From: Bacteroidota bacterium
Lineage (GTDB): Bacteria; Bacteroidota; Bacteroidia; Flavobacteriales; Weeksellaceae
Direction: 5' to 3'
NCBI GenBank assembly: GCA_023426625.1
Contig: JAFAAJ010000041.1
Location: forward strand, 1 to 14,584
DNA length: 14,584 nt
A program made the translations under genes and the position numbers. Shown here in pieces: positions 6,545 through 14,492 of this stretch (position 1 is the first letter of the stretch; each line of letters opens with the position of its first letter). Below the pieces are notes generated by a model. It was not told the origin of the DNA. It did no database searches and saw only the letters and a program-made list of their open reading frames with translations.

Positions 6545-7813
6545 ATGGCTAAAGTATCATTTTTCCTTAGAAGTACAGTTAAAGATAAACCCAGTAATAT
6601 CTGCATAAGGCTTAGAGATAAGGATATTGACATAAGACTTGCATTATCGGAATTAAAATGTCTTCCTGATGAATGGAAAAACGGTAAATGTAAAGTCGCA
6701 TCTAAAAAAATGTTTGATACAGACACCGAATCAATTAATACAAAACTTTCTAAAATCGAATCTCATGTATTACAAAAATATTCTGACCAAAACAGTATTC
6801 TAAACTATAAAATATGGTTACAATCTTGTCTTGATGAAATTTTTAAACCAAAAGTTAAAACTGTATATTCATCAAACCTAATTGATTTTATAGATACTTA
6901 TTTAGAAATTAAAGAAAATACAATTTCAAAAAGAACTAATTATAAGATTAAAGTTCTTAAAACAATGCTTATAGATTATTGTACTCACAATAAAAGAGTT
7001 CCAATAATTGAATTTAAAAATCTCGATAATTATTTCAAAGATAATTTTGAAAAGTACTGTTTGAACATCAATTACAAGCACGAAACGATATATAGTAAAT
7101 TGCGTGACATTAAAGTTATTTCAAAGTTTGCAAGCAATTATGATATTGAAACTCATAGTCATACGAAAGAGTGGAAATTAGGATTAAGTAAATTTAAGAA
7201 AGATAAGCCAAAACACATTTACTTAAATTTGGAAGAATTAAAGGACATAAAAGAATCTGTTCAACCACATGATTATCTTGATAATGCAAGGGATTGGCTA
7301 ATAATTGCTTGTTTTACAGGTCAAAGAGTAAGTGATTTTCTAAGATTTGATAAATCTATGATTGTGGAAGATAAGAAAAGTAAATTTATTGAGTTTAAAC
7401 AGGAAAAAACAGGAAAACTAATGCAGATTCCTTTACTTAAAGAGGTACAAAATATATTGGATAAAAGAAATGGTGAGTTTCCGAGAAAAATCTCTGATGT
7501 AAAATTAAATAAGTATATAAAAATAGTTTGTGAAAACGCTAAAATATCAGAAGTTGTTTATGGTATCAAATCTCAGGTTTTAGAAGATAAAACAAAAAGA
7601 GGAGTTCTAGGATATTACCCAAAATATGAGCTTGTTGCAAGTCATATAGGAAGAAGGAGTTTTGCAACTAATTTTCATACTTTGACGGCAACTGCCGATG
7701 TTATGTATGTTACAGGTCATTCAACTGAAAAGCAATTTTTAGTTTATATTGGCAAAACAGAAAAAGAAATGGCAGTACGAGTAGCAGATAGTTTTGCAAA
7801 AATTGGTTTTTAA
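6545..7813 (+). CDS. Tyrosine recombinase (integrase) of the island
   Basis: Site-specific tyrosine recombinase of 422 aa that would integrate and excise the element. Residues 1-100 are the N-terminal arm-binding region typical of Bacteroidota integrases, about 105-210 the SAM-like core-binding domain (SNLIDFIDTYLEIKEN...), and about 225-422 the catalytic domain. Every catalytic residue can be placed: R261 (TGQRVSDFLRF), K288 (QEKTGK), H367 and R370 (SHIGRRSFATN), H392 (TGHST) and nucleophile Y401 (FLVYIGKT). It therefore looks active. It is the first gene inside the putative left junction and points inwards. The next gene begins 23 bp downstream on the same strand, so the two are probably one transcript. 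Composition is AT-rich like the rest of the island. Confidence 0.93.
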   Translation: MAKVSFFLRSTVKDKPSNICIRLRDKDIDIRLALSELKCLPDEWKNGKCKVASKKMFDTDTESINTKLSKIESHVLQKYSDQNSILNYKIWLQSCLDEIFKPKVKTVYSSNLIDFIDTYLEIKENTISKRTNYKIKVLKTMLIDYCTHNKRVPIIEFKNLDNYFKDNFEKYCLNINYKHETIYSKLRDIKVISKFASNYDIETHSHTKEWKLGLSKFKKDKPKHIYLNLEELKDIKESVQPHDYLDNARDWLIIACFTGQRVSDFLRFDKSMIVEDKKSKFIEFKQEKTGKLMQIPLLKEVQNILDKRNGEFPRKISDVKLNKYIKIVCENAKISEVVYGIKSQVLEDKTKRGVLGYYPKYELVASHIGRRSFATNFHTLTATADVMYVTGHSTEKQFLVYIGKTEKEMAVRVADSFAKIGF

Positions 7814-7836
7814 TTCATAATATAGATATCTCATAT

Positions 7837-8832
7837 ATGACAAAAATAGACAATATCAAGAATAATCTTCAAACAATCAATATACATGACAGGCATACAT
7901 TAGAAAAATTTATGCTTGGCAAAAATGTAACTCTTTTTGATGAAAAGCAAAATGTTATTGGAAAGATTAATATCGTTGAACATTTAATACCCATTGAAAA
8001 AGAACTGAAAGACGCTGTTAAAAACAAAGGATTTATGTATATTCTGGCTTTTGACTCCTTTAATGGTTCTTCAAATACTGAAAATATTAGAATCATTAAC
8101 TATTTTGATTTCATTGAAAAGAAAAATAATTACTCTGATATTTTATTACAAGATTTCAAATCGGTTCTTACTCAAATTGAAAGAGATTTAGAAGATTATA
8201 TACTAGACAATTCTAAAGCTGATCCAAAAGGAATAAAACTATTTATCAATTCTGAACTTTTACAACAATTTCACAATTGCAGAGAAAAGATAAAAGAAAA
8301 TCTTACTTACTATAAATTTGCGCCATTCGTTTTTATTAATCCTGTTATGTTTTACATTGATATTGAAAATCTTAAAAAAATTTCTGGATTGTTCAATAAG
8401 TCAATAATACGGATAGTAGGAAATCATAAAAAGTATATTGATAAAGCTTCTCTTTTCTATAAAGCTTATAAAGAAGAAAATAAATTCATTTTAAAGAAGG
8501 AAAAAAAGAAGAAAAAGAATAACAAGCATGAAAATAATATTGTTTGGAAGGATATATTTAAAGAAAAGTCAACGTATAAACAATTTCTTAAATATGCAAA
8601 AAGCCATATAGTCAATGGTTTTGTTGATTATTCCTATCTTTTTCAAAAGATGAAACAATTAGAGCTTGTTTTTAATCATAAACATTTCAAATACATCGAC
8701 TGGCTTAATGAAAATAATTTCATTACCGAAAAAGACTATGAGGAGTTTGTAAAGAATGCTGGTTTCAGAAGTCTTAGTAAATCATATTCAGAACAAAGAG
8801 AAAATAATTTTAGCAATATTTTTAATTTGTAA
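7837..8832 (+). CDS. Unknown island protein linked to the integrase
   Basis: I do not recognise a named family with confidence. The 331-aa product has no signal peptide and no membrane segment. Residues about 1-95 look alpha/beta (HTLEKFMLGKNVTLFDEK, GFMYILAFDSF). Residues 100-215 are helical. A lysine-rich linker follows (220-230). Residues about 235-331 form a compact helical domain with conserved-looking aromatic and charged positions (FVDYSYLFQKMKQ, HKHFKYIDWLNENNFITEKD, FRSLSKSYSEQRENNF). That C-terminal block resembles small domains of mobile-element proteins in Bacteroidota. The gene sits 23 bp after the integrase and before the excisionase-like gene, so a role in control of excision, replication or mobilisation is plausible but unproven. 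It ends 79 bp before the excisionase ATG, with phased CGGAA sites between. Confidence 0.6.
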   Translation: MTKIDNIKNNLQTINIHDRHTLEKFMLGKNVTLFDEKQNVIGKINIVEHLIPIEKELKDAVKNKGFMYILAFDSFNGSSNTENIRIINYFDFIEKKNNYSDILLQDFKSVLTQIERDLEDYILDNSKADPKGIKLFINSELLQQFHNCREKIKENLTYYKFAPFVFINPVMFYIDIENLKKISGLFNKSIIRIVGNHKKYIDKASLFYKAYKEENKFILKKEKKKKKNNKHENNIVWKDIFKEKSTYKQFLKYAKSHIVNGFVDYSYLFQKMKQLELVFNHKHFKYIDWLNENNFITEKDYEEFVKNAGFRSLSKSYSEQRENNFSNIFNL

Positions 8833-8840
8833 TTTTCAAT

Positions 8841-8865
8841 CGGAAAAAACTTCCGAAAGTCGGAA
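8841..8865. promoter_or_regulatory. Three CGGAA half-sites phased at 10 bp, putative operator
   Basis: CGGAA at 8841-8845, its inverse TTCCG at 8851-8855, and CGGAA again at 8861-8865 start exactly 10 bp apart, so all three face the same side of the helix. They occupy the -33 zone of the promoter whose -7 element is at 8878-8885. A repressor or the HTH protein encoded just downstream is the likely binder. Confidence 0.55.
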
Positions 8866-8877
8866 AAGCACCTGTTC

Positions 8878-8885
8878 TACCTTTG
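8878..8885 (+). promoter_or_regulatory. -7 promoter element of the excisionase-like gene
   Basis: TACCTTTG is an exact match to the Bacteroidota -7 consensus TAnnTTTG and lies 26 bp before the ATG. It is preceded by the phased CGGAA sites, not by a clean TTG -33 element, so the promoter is probably regulated. Confidence 0.6.
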
Positions 8886-8911
8886 TATCATAATCTTAAA
8901 GAAATAAAATT

Positions 8912-9187
8912 ATGATACATTCTCAAATTCAAATGACACAAATAGATCTAGAATCTTTTGGTCAGTTTATCCAAAAATTAGTTCGTGAAGAATTAGAAAA
9001 ATTCAGCAGTACACAAAATCACGGAAACGAAAAAGAGTTTTATACTCGTGAAGAAACTGCAAAACTGTTAGATGTTAGTCTTACAACTCTGTTTCATTGG
9101 AATAATGATGGAACTCTAAAAAATACTAAAATAGGTAAAAGAGTTTATTATTCTAAAAATGAGGTTTTAGCTCGTTTAAATTCGTAA
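8912..9187 (+). CDS. Excisionase-like helix-turn-helix protein
   Basis: A 91-aa DNA-binding protein. Residues 1-40 form a helical N-terminal tail (IDLESFGQFIQKLVREELEKF). Residues 43-90 are a MerR/excisionase-type winged HTH: FYTREETAKLLDVSLTTLFHW, the turn NNDGTLKNTKIGKRVYY, and the last helix SKNEVLARLNS. Proteins of this kind direct excision by tyrosine recombinases or act as small regulators in Bacteroidota integrative elements. ATG 8912 is preferred because it is 26 bp from a consensus -7 element; M8 (8933) is an alternative. It sits between the integrase block and the replication-like gene, and a terminator hairpin follows it, so it seems to be separately transcribed. Confidence 0.8.
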   Translation: MIHSQIQMTQIDLESFGQFIQKLVREELEKFSSTQNHGNEKEFYTREETAKLLDVSLTTLFHWNNDGTLKNTKIGKRVYYSKNEVLARLNS

Positions 9188-9202
9188 AATTCTATTTACA
9201 AT

Positions 9203-9233
9203 AGGTTTTAGAGTGCGCATATGAAACCTTTTT
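9203..9233 (+). terminator. Terminator after the excisionase-like gene
   Basis: AGGTTT (9203-9208) pairs with AAACCT (9224-9229) across a 15-base loop, followed by a T-run (9229-9233). It starts 15 bp after the stop codon. The stem is short, so strength is moderate. Confidence 0.5.
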
Positions 9234-9241
9234 GTAATCAA

Positions 9242-9295
9242 TCCCCATTAACATTATAAACCATTGTCATAACTGTAGTAGAAATATTATGGGGA
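9242..9295. repeat. Spaced inverted repeat before the replication-like gene
   Basis: TCCCCAT (9242-9248) and ATGGGGA (9289-9295) are perfect inverses 40 bp apart, in sequence with few other GC runs. They flank the probable promoter or leader of the next gene. They might be iteron, origin or operator sites, or chance. Confidence 0.3.
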
Positions 9296-9327
9296 GCTAT
9301 AGGTATGCCAATACAACAATTTATACA

Positions 9328-10227
9328 ATGATAGATTTCATAAAAACATACACAGAAACAAAGGAAAATATAGAAAATAGAATTAAAAATGATTTTCCCG
9401 ATAATGAAACTAAATGCTACCTGAATTATTCAACTGGCGAAGTACAATACCCATGTAGAAGATATTTTGAGAATATGGAAGTTAGAATTACAAATACTCA
9501 AGGTATCATTAGAAATTCAATCCACAAATATTTTAATCTTAAAAATTATTCTGAAGATAATAATTATACTGATTTTTATTATTCCGATATACTAAAAGCT
9601 TTTGAACAATTTCAACAGGATTTGAATGAAGATATTTCAGAATTTAAAGTAACCAATTTAGAATTTGGCTTAAATATTCAAACATCTTTAAGCCCTAAGT
9701 CAATGCTCGAAAATAATTTTGTCATGTTCAATTTTGATGAATATAACCAAAAAGATACCTTTAAAAGTAAAGGCTTCTACAAACAATATAATCGTAGCGA
9801 ATATTTTGTTAAAATCTACGATAAGGGACTCCAGTATAAGCTACCATACAATCTTCTGAGAGTGGAAGTTAAAATTACAGACAGTAAATTATTGAAAAGA
9901 GAGTTTGGTATTTATACAATTGAGGATATTTATGACAAAGATAAACTTAGATTAATGTTCAACTTTCTTTTAAAAAGATTTGATGAGATAAATATTGTTG
10001 ATAGTTTCTCAGTACAAGAAATGGCGGGAAAAGAAAAAATATTCTTTGAATTAGGTAAAAGCCCTTCATATTGGCGGGAAATAAAAAACAGTAATAAATC
10101 ATCTAGTTACTATTATGATAAAAGAGATGCATACAACATGTTACTTAATAAGTATGAATTGGACACTATACAAAGTGAGTTAAGGGATTTACTAGTTGCC
10201 AAATTTCAAACTTTGATTGCAGATTAA
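9328..10227 (+). CDS. Putative replication initiator, phage gene II/X-like
   Basis: From ATG 9328 this is a 299-aa protein starting MIDFIKTYTETKENI. The frame also has an ATG at 9289, but that would add a poor, asparagine- and tyrosine-rich leader. Features recalling rolling-circle initiators of the phage gene II/X type are NLEFGLNIQ (110-118), VKIYDKGLQY (161-170), LLRVEVKITDSKLL (176-189) and FGIYTIEDI (193-201), in the usual order. Tyrosines near the KIYDKG block and after it could include the catalytic one, but I cannot assign it. The context of integrase, excisionase-like and then this gene is typical of small integrative elements and satellites that replicate after excision. No helicase or primase domain is present. 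A strong palindrome follows the gene. The family assignment is moderate; it could instead be a relaxase-like protein. Confidence 0.5.
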   Translation: MIDFIKTYTETKENIENRIKNDFPDNETKCYLNYSTGEVQYPCRRYFENMEVRITNTQGIIRNSIHKYFNLKNYSEDNNYTDFYYSDILKAFEQFQQDLNEDISEFKVTNLEFGLNIQTSLSPKSMLENNFVMFNFDEYNQKDTFKSKGFYKQYNRSEYFVKIYDKGLQYKLPYNLLRVEVKITDSKLLKREFGIYTIEDIYDKDKLRLMFNFLLKRFDEINIVDSFSVQEMAGKEKIFFELGKSPSYWREIKNSNKSSSYYYDKRDAYNMLLNKYELDTIQSELRDLLVAKFQTLIAD

Positions 10228-10330
10228 ATTTAAAAAAGTGGACAAAATCGATCTATATATTAAAAGGAATTTATATATGATGATTAATTTTAAAATTTTA
10301 ATTAAAAATCAATATTGATATACTATAAAG

Positions 10331-10359
10331 AGCTATCACAATTGTGATAGCTTTATTTA
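10331..10359 (+). terminator. Perfect 22-bp palindrome with T-rich tail, probable terminator
   Basis: Positions 10331-10352 are a perfect palindrome (9-bp arms AGCTATCAC and GTGATAGCT around AATT), followed by TTATTT. It lies about 100 bp after the replication-like gene and before the OLD operon, so it probably ends the upstream transcript. Being a perfect palindrome it could also be a dimer-binding operator. Confidence 0.55.
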
Positions 10360-10447
10360 AAAAAATAATTGTTTTCTGATTATTGAACAACAATTTTATG
10401 GAAAACCGTAATGGAGTTTTTTAGTCCTTTATTATTTTTATAATTTA

Positions 10448-10455
10448 TAAATTTA
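10448..10455 (+). promoter_or_regulatory. -7-like promoter element of the OLD-helicase operon
   Basis: TAAATTTA, followed by GC, matches TAnnTTTG at seven of eight positions and lies 27 bp before the ATG of the nuclease gene. No -33 element is obvious, so the call rests on one motif and its placement after the terminator. Confidence 0.35.
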
Positions 10456-10482
10456 GCAAAACTATTTCCATAATATTTAACC

Positions 10483-12525
10483 ATGAAAATAACTAAAATT
10501 TCCGTCACTAACTTTCGTCTATTAGATAATATTTCAATAAATATAGAAAATGATATAACATTAATTGTTGGAAAAAACAATACTGGAAAAACATCTCTTT
10601 TTGAGATCATTAACCTATTTCTAGGAGGAAAGCATAAAATTTCCTTTCATGATTTTTCTCAAAATAGTTATGAAATTTTTGAAAATTGTTATAAAAAATT
10701 TAAAGATGAATTGCTCTTTGAAGTAGATGAAACAGAACGAGATAGATTGGAAAAAGAAATTATCTTGAATATTCCTAGAATTACTCTGGAAATAAAGATT
10801 GAATATGATAAAATTAAAGACTCTTTAATAAATATAAGTGATTTTATCTCTGATTTAGATGATGCAAAAACAGAAGCAACAATACTCTTTAAACACGAGC
10901 CTAGCGATACAATTAATCTTTTCAAAACATTTCATAATAGAGCAAATCAAGACATAAAATTAATTGAATGGTTAAATGAAAATATTACAGGATATTATTC
11001 CACTCGTCTTTTTGGAGGAGATAATTTGATAGAAGATAATATTTTAAGTAGAATTTCAAAAGTTTTATATTTTGAGAGTATTCAAGCATCTAGAAAATTA
11101 GATGATATTAAGACAGATAAGAATAGATCATTGGCAGTTGGCTTTTCAGATTATTATCAAAATGTTCATGGTGATCAGAATGCTGATGTTGAAGCGCTTA
11201 AAAGTACTTTAAAAAACGTATCTACTGAATTAGACGAAAAATATGAAAAAGTCCTTAAAAAAATTCTTGAAAAGCTTAAATCATTCGGAGTCGATAAAGA
11301 AATTAATATTCCTGAAATAATATTGAAATCTAAATTTGATCCAGAGAGCATAATAAAAAATAACATAAAATATTTTTACAAAAATGGTGATATTGAACTT
11401 CCTGAAAACTATAATGGATTAGGATATAGTAATTTAATTTTTTTGGTTTTAAAAATTGTTTCCTTTATCGAAAATTTCAAAAAAAATAAAGCGAAGCATG
11501 AAACTGAAATCTTAACCATTCTTCTTGAAGAACCAGAAGCGCATTTACATCCACAAATGCAACAAGTATTTGTTGAACAGGTGAGAGAAACTATTGAAAA
11601 AACTTTATCAGAAGACAAAGTACAAGTACAATTAATTATCAGTACTCATTCTTCTCATATGATTGCTGAAGCAGGTTTAAATGTGAAAAGGAGTTTTGAA
11701 AGAATTAGATATTTCAATAAATTCAAAAAAGATGGGAAGAATTTTATTGAAGTTAAAGATTTTAATGACTTTAAGCATAAAGAGAAACAGGAAGATACTT
11801 TTAGGTTTTTAAAACAATATTTAAATTTAAACAAATGTGATTTGTTTTTTGCCGACAAAGTAATTATGGTTGAAGGTATCACTGAAAAGCTTTTGATGCC
11901 TATATTTATAAAGAAAGTTTCTGAAAAATTAGAAAATGAATATGTTTCAATCATTGAAGTTGGTGGAGCATATACTCATAAATTTAAAGAATTTTTTAAG
12001 TTTTTAAATACGAAAGTTCTTATTGTGACAGATCTTGATTCAGTAGATCCTGAGGATAATAGAAAGGCTTGTAAGGTAAGTACTCCAAATTCGAAAACTT
12101 CAAACCAAACTTTAAAACAATGGTTACCTCAAAAAGAGTTGATATCAGAATTATTATCTGCATCTGAAGATTCAAAAATTGATTCTGGAATAATTCGGGT
12201 AGCTTATCAAGTAACAGAAGAAAGTCATTCTTACACTGCTCGAAGTCTAGAGGAAGCCATTATTAATTGTAATAATCCTTTTTTCTCTTACTCAGCTAAA
12301 GACTTAAAAGTAAATGATTATTTTGATCTGTTAAAAGGAAAAGATCTTACTATAGAGCCTTATGATTTAGCACCAAATTCAAAAGAAAAAACAGTATTTA
12401 CATTTGATTTGATGACTTTTGACGAAAAAGGAACTAAGCAACAATGGATAGTTCCTAAATATATTAAAGAAGGCTTGGAATGGTTAGCAAAAAATGATCA
12501 CATAGAAATTGCAAAAATTAACTAG
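10483..12525 (+). CDS. OLD-family ATPase/TOPRIM nuclease, GajA-like (Gabija-type)
   Basis: A 680-aa ABC-type ATPase fused to a TOPRIM nuclease. The ATPase half has Walker A GKNNTGKT (30-37), an insertion of about 200 residues, an ABC-signature-like stretch GLGYSNLIF (312-320), Walker B ILLEEPEAHLHP (346-357) and an H-loop STHSSH (387-392). The TOPRIM half has VEGITEK (463-469) with the acidic residues E464 and E468, and TDLDS (516-520) with the DxD pair D517 and D519, followed by the usual tail helix TARSLEEAI (585-593). All metal-binding positions look intact. OLD proteins next to a UvrD-like helicase form class 2, to which GajA of the Gabija anti-phage system belongs; GajA nicks DNA and is held back by nucleotides. 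The helicase gene begins one base after this stop codon. At 680 aa it is longer than the founding GajA (about 578 aa), so subtype is uncertain. Confidence 0.85.
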   Translation: MKITKISVTNFRLLDNISINIENDITLIVGKNNTGKTSLFEIINLFLGGKHKISFHDFSQNSYEIFENCYKKFKDELLFEVDETERDRLEKEIILNIPRITLEIKIEYDKIKDSLINISDFISDLDDAKTEATILFKHEPSDTINLFKTFHNRANQDIKLIEWLNENITGYYSTRLFGGDNLIEDNILSRISKVLYFESIQASRKLDDIKTDKNRSLAVGFSDYYQNVHGDQNADVEALKSTLKNVSTELDEKYEKVLKKILEKLKSFGVDKEINIPEIILKSKFDPESIIKNNIKYFYKNGDIELPENYNGLGYSNLIFLVLKIVSFIENFKKNKAKHETEILTILLEEPEAHLHPQMQQVFVEQVRETIEKTLSEDKVQVQLIISTHSSHMIAEAGLNVKRSFERIRYFNKFKKDGKNFIEVKDFNDFKHKEKQEDTFRFLKQYLNLNKCDLFFADKVIMVEGITEKLLMPIFIKKVSEKLENEYVSIIEVGGAYTHKFKEFFKFLNTKVLIVTDLDSVDPEDNRKACKVSTPNSKTSNQTLKQWLPQKELISELLSASEDSKIDSGIIRVAYQVTEESHSYTARSLEEAIINCNNPFFSYSAKDLKVNDYFDLLKGKDLTIEPYDLAPNSKEKTVFTFDLMTFDEKGTKQQWIVPKYIKEGLEWLAKNDHIEIAKIN

Positions 12526-12526
12526 T

Positions 12527-14347
12527 ATGGCAGCATTTGACGAAGTAAAAGAATGTATTGAGAAAAAATCAAGTTTTGTTGTTGAAGCTGGTGCTGGTTC
12601 AGGTAAGACATATTTATTAATCCAAACATTAAATCATTTAATTGAATTGCAAGGTGATAATTTGAGTTCGAATAATCAAAGTATTATCTGTATTACATAT
12701 ACTAATGTAGCAAAGAACGAAATTATCAAAAGAATTGAATTCAATAATTTGGTTAATGTATATACTATTCACGAATTTTTATGGCAATCTATAAAACAAT
12801 TCCAAAAACAACTTAAAATTGAATTATGCAAGCTCAACGAAATAAGATATCAAAAAGACGTTGATAATGATAAGGATTCTAAGTATATTAAAAACTTAAA
12901 GGACCGACTTAATAATATTGAAACAGTATTTTATAATGATTCCTCTTTTCGTGATTTTGAAAACGGAGAACTACATCATGATGATGTTATAGAATTGGCT
13001 AAAATGCTTTTTGAAAATTACTCTTTATTAACATCAATTATAGCACAAAAGTATCCATATATTTTTATAGACGAATATCAAGATACATCTTTAGATACAG
13101 TACAGACTCTGATAGACTTTTTATTAAAAAGAAATGAAAAACGTATTGTATTAGGTTTCTATGGGGATTCTCATCAAAAAATTTATGATACAGGTGTTGG
13201 GAATCTGGAAAACTATTACAAAGGAGAGAATAAAACTTTAGTCTTAATTAAGAAAGAAGAAAATTATAGATCTTCAAAAGAAGTTGTGAAGTTGCTAAAT
13301 AGCTTTAGATCAAATATTGAACAAAAGCCTCAAAAAGAAATACAAGGTTCAGTTAAATTTCTTTATTGGAAAAATCATCCTGAAAAGGGAGGGAAACAAA
13401 AAGTAACTGAATTTGAAAATTCATTAAAAAGTCACAAAAATGATTTCTATGATAAAGCTGTAAATAAATTAATAGAACAAGGGTGGGTTTTTAATGCGGA
13501 ATCAGACAAAATTCTTGTTCTAGCAAACAGTCGTATAGCAGAAAGAGCAGGTTTTTCGAATCTTTATAAATTGTTTTCCCAAAGATTTGGACAATCAGTT
13601 AAGGAAAGACTTTTAGACAGAAATCATATCCTTATAAGATTAGTTGCAGGTTATGTTGATAAGAAAAACTCTCAAGAAAGACCAGTTGGATTAGAGCATT
13701 TATTAATTTATTGGAATCAGAACAACCATAATGAAGTAATTCGATTTATTAAAAAAAATGGCACTCTACTAAGTGAATTTAAGCATTATAAAAAGAAAAT
13801 AATATCTGAAACTTTAGATGACTTAAATAATAATAGAAGTGTAAAAACAATCAAAGAAGTTTTAAAAATTGTTTTAGACAAAGGAATAATTTCATCAAAT
13901 TCTTTTAATGAATATTTAAAAAGGATAAATCAAGATTCGGGAGAACTAGATCAAGATTCACAAGAAAGAATTGAAAAAGATAAAAAGTTCTATGAAGCTT
14001 TTATAAATCTACCGTATAAGGAAATTTTAAATTTCTGGAAACATATACAAAATGAAACTGTCTTTTCTACCAAGCACGGAACCAAAGGTGACGAATATAG
14101 GAACGTCTTAACTGTAATTGATGATACCGAATGGAAGCAAGAATATAATTTCAATAATTTTTTTAATAATTCAGAAGAAAAACCAGAAAGAAAATTACGT
14201 ACACGGAATCTTTTTTATGTTGAATGTTCCAGAGCAAAAGAAAATCTGGTTGTATTAATGTTATCTAAAATTGATGATGTAGCACTTGGAAATATTAAAA
14301 CATGGTTTGGGAAAGATAATGTAATTGATTTGCAAGAATTTGTATAA
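12527..14347 (+). CDS. UvrD/PcrA-like superfamily 1 helicase, GajB-like (Gabija-type)
   Basis: A 606-aa SF1 helicase. The motifs in order are Walker A AGAGSGKT (21-28), Ia TYTNVAKNEI (57-66), II IDEYQDTS (181-188), III GFYGDSHQKIY (210-220), IV ENYRSS (245-250), V TKHGTKGDEYRNVL (515-528) and VI LFYVECSRAKENLVV (562-576). HDDVIELAKMLFENY (151-165) is the usual 1B/2A element. It is shorter than UvrD or PcrA (about 720 aa), as GajB-type helicases are, but longer than the founding GajB (about 494 aa). The start is ATG 12527, one base after the nuclease stop codon; a TTG six codons upstream (12509) would overlap that gene and is less likely. Such close packing implies translational coupling. In Gabija the helicase partner joins the nuclease in a complex that responds to phage DNA; a joint role here is inference from the pairing. 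Confidence 0.88.
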   Translation: MAAFDEVKECIEKKSSFVVEAGAGSGKTYLLIQTLNHLIELQGDNLSSNNQSIICITYTNVAKNEIIKRIEFNNLVNVYTIHEFLWQSIKQFQKQLKIELCKLNEIRYQKDVDNDKDSKYIKNLKDRLNNIETVFYNDSSFRDFENGELHHDDVIELAKMLFENYSLLTSIIAQKYPYIFIDEYQDTSLDTVQTLIDFLLKRNEKRIVLGFYGDSHQKIYDTGVGNLENYYKGENKTLVLIKKEENYRSSKEVVKLLNSFRSNIEQKPQKEIQGSVKFLYWKNHPEKGGKQKVTEFENSLKSHKNDFYDKAVNKLIEQGWVFNAESDKILVLANSRIAERAGFSNLYKLFSQRFGQSVKERLLDRNHILIRLVAGYVDKKNSQERPVGLEHLLIYWNQNNHNEVIRFIKKNGTLLSEFKHYKKKIISETLDDLNNNRSVKTIKEVLKIVLDKGIISSNSFNEYLKRINQDSGELDQDSQERIEKDKKFYEAFINLPYKEILNFWKHIQNETVFSTKHGTKGDEYRNVLTVIDDTEWKQEYNFNNFFNNSEEKPERKLRTRNLFYVECSRAKENLVVLMLSKIDDVALGNIKTWFGKDNVIDLQEFV

Positions 14348-14492
14348 AATAAGTTTATTTGAAAATAAATATAGTTAAATTGAATTAGTTAATACTTAAT
14401 CTGTTTCAAGGTTATTAATTAATACGAACTGTCAGATAAATATTTACTAATTCGATTAATTTTGGTTGAGCTTATTTATAATTCTACTCAAT
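14348..14492. other. Spacer between helicase gene and convergent right-edge gene
   Basis: AT-rich gap between two convergent genes. It contains a long imperfect inverted repeat, arms 14379-14394 and 14441-14456 (16 bases each, two mismatches, 46 bp apart), which could help bidirectional termination or be chance in AT-rich DNA. No gene is seen. Confidence 0.35.

Larger units (their letters stand above)
10228..10482. other. Non-coding spacer between replication gene and defence cargo
   Basis: Strongly AT-rich spacer marking the boundary between the element core and its cargo. It holds short self-complementary AT runs (about 10285-10305), a perfect palindrome with T-tract (10331-10359) and a -7-like element for the OLD gene (10448-10455). 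An AT-rich stretch next to an initiator gene could hold an origin, but no iterons are seen. No gene on either strand was accepted. Confidence 0.5.

Noticed and set aside
9289..9327. Upstream ATG of the replication-like gene
   Set aside because: The added residues (MGSYRYANTTIYT) look like translated leader and overlap the inverted repeat. The start MIDFIKTYTE fits such proteins better.
12509..12526. TTG start extending the helicase gene upstream by six codons
   Set aside because: It would overlap the nuclease gene. The ATG at 12527, one base after the stop codon, gives a normal helicase N-terminus and classic coupling.
10483..14347. PARIS-type or retron-type system using an OLD or ABC ATPase
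   Set aside because: PARIS needs a separate AriB TOPRIM partner and no UvrD helicase. Retrons with an OLD-type effector need a reverse transcriptase. Neither is seen, and TOPRIM is fused to the ATPase here.
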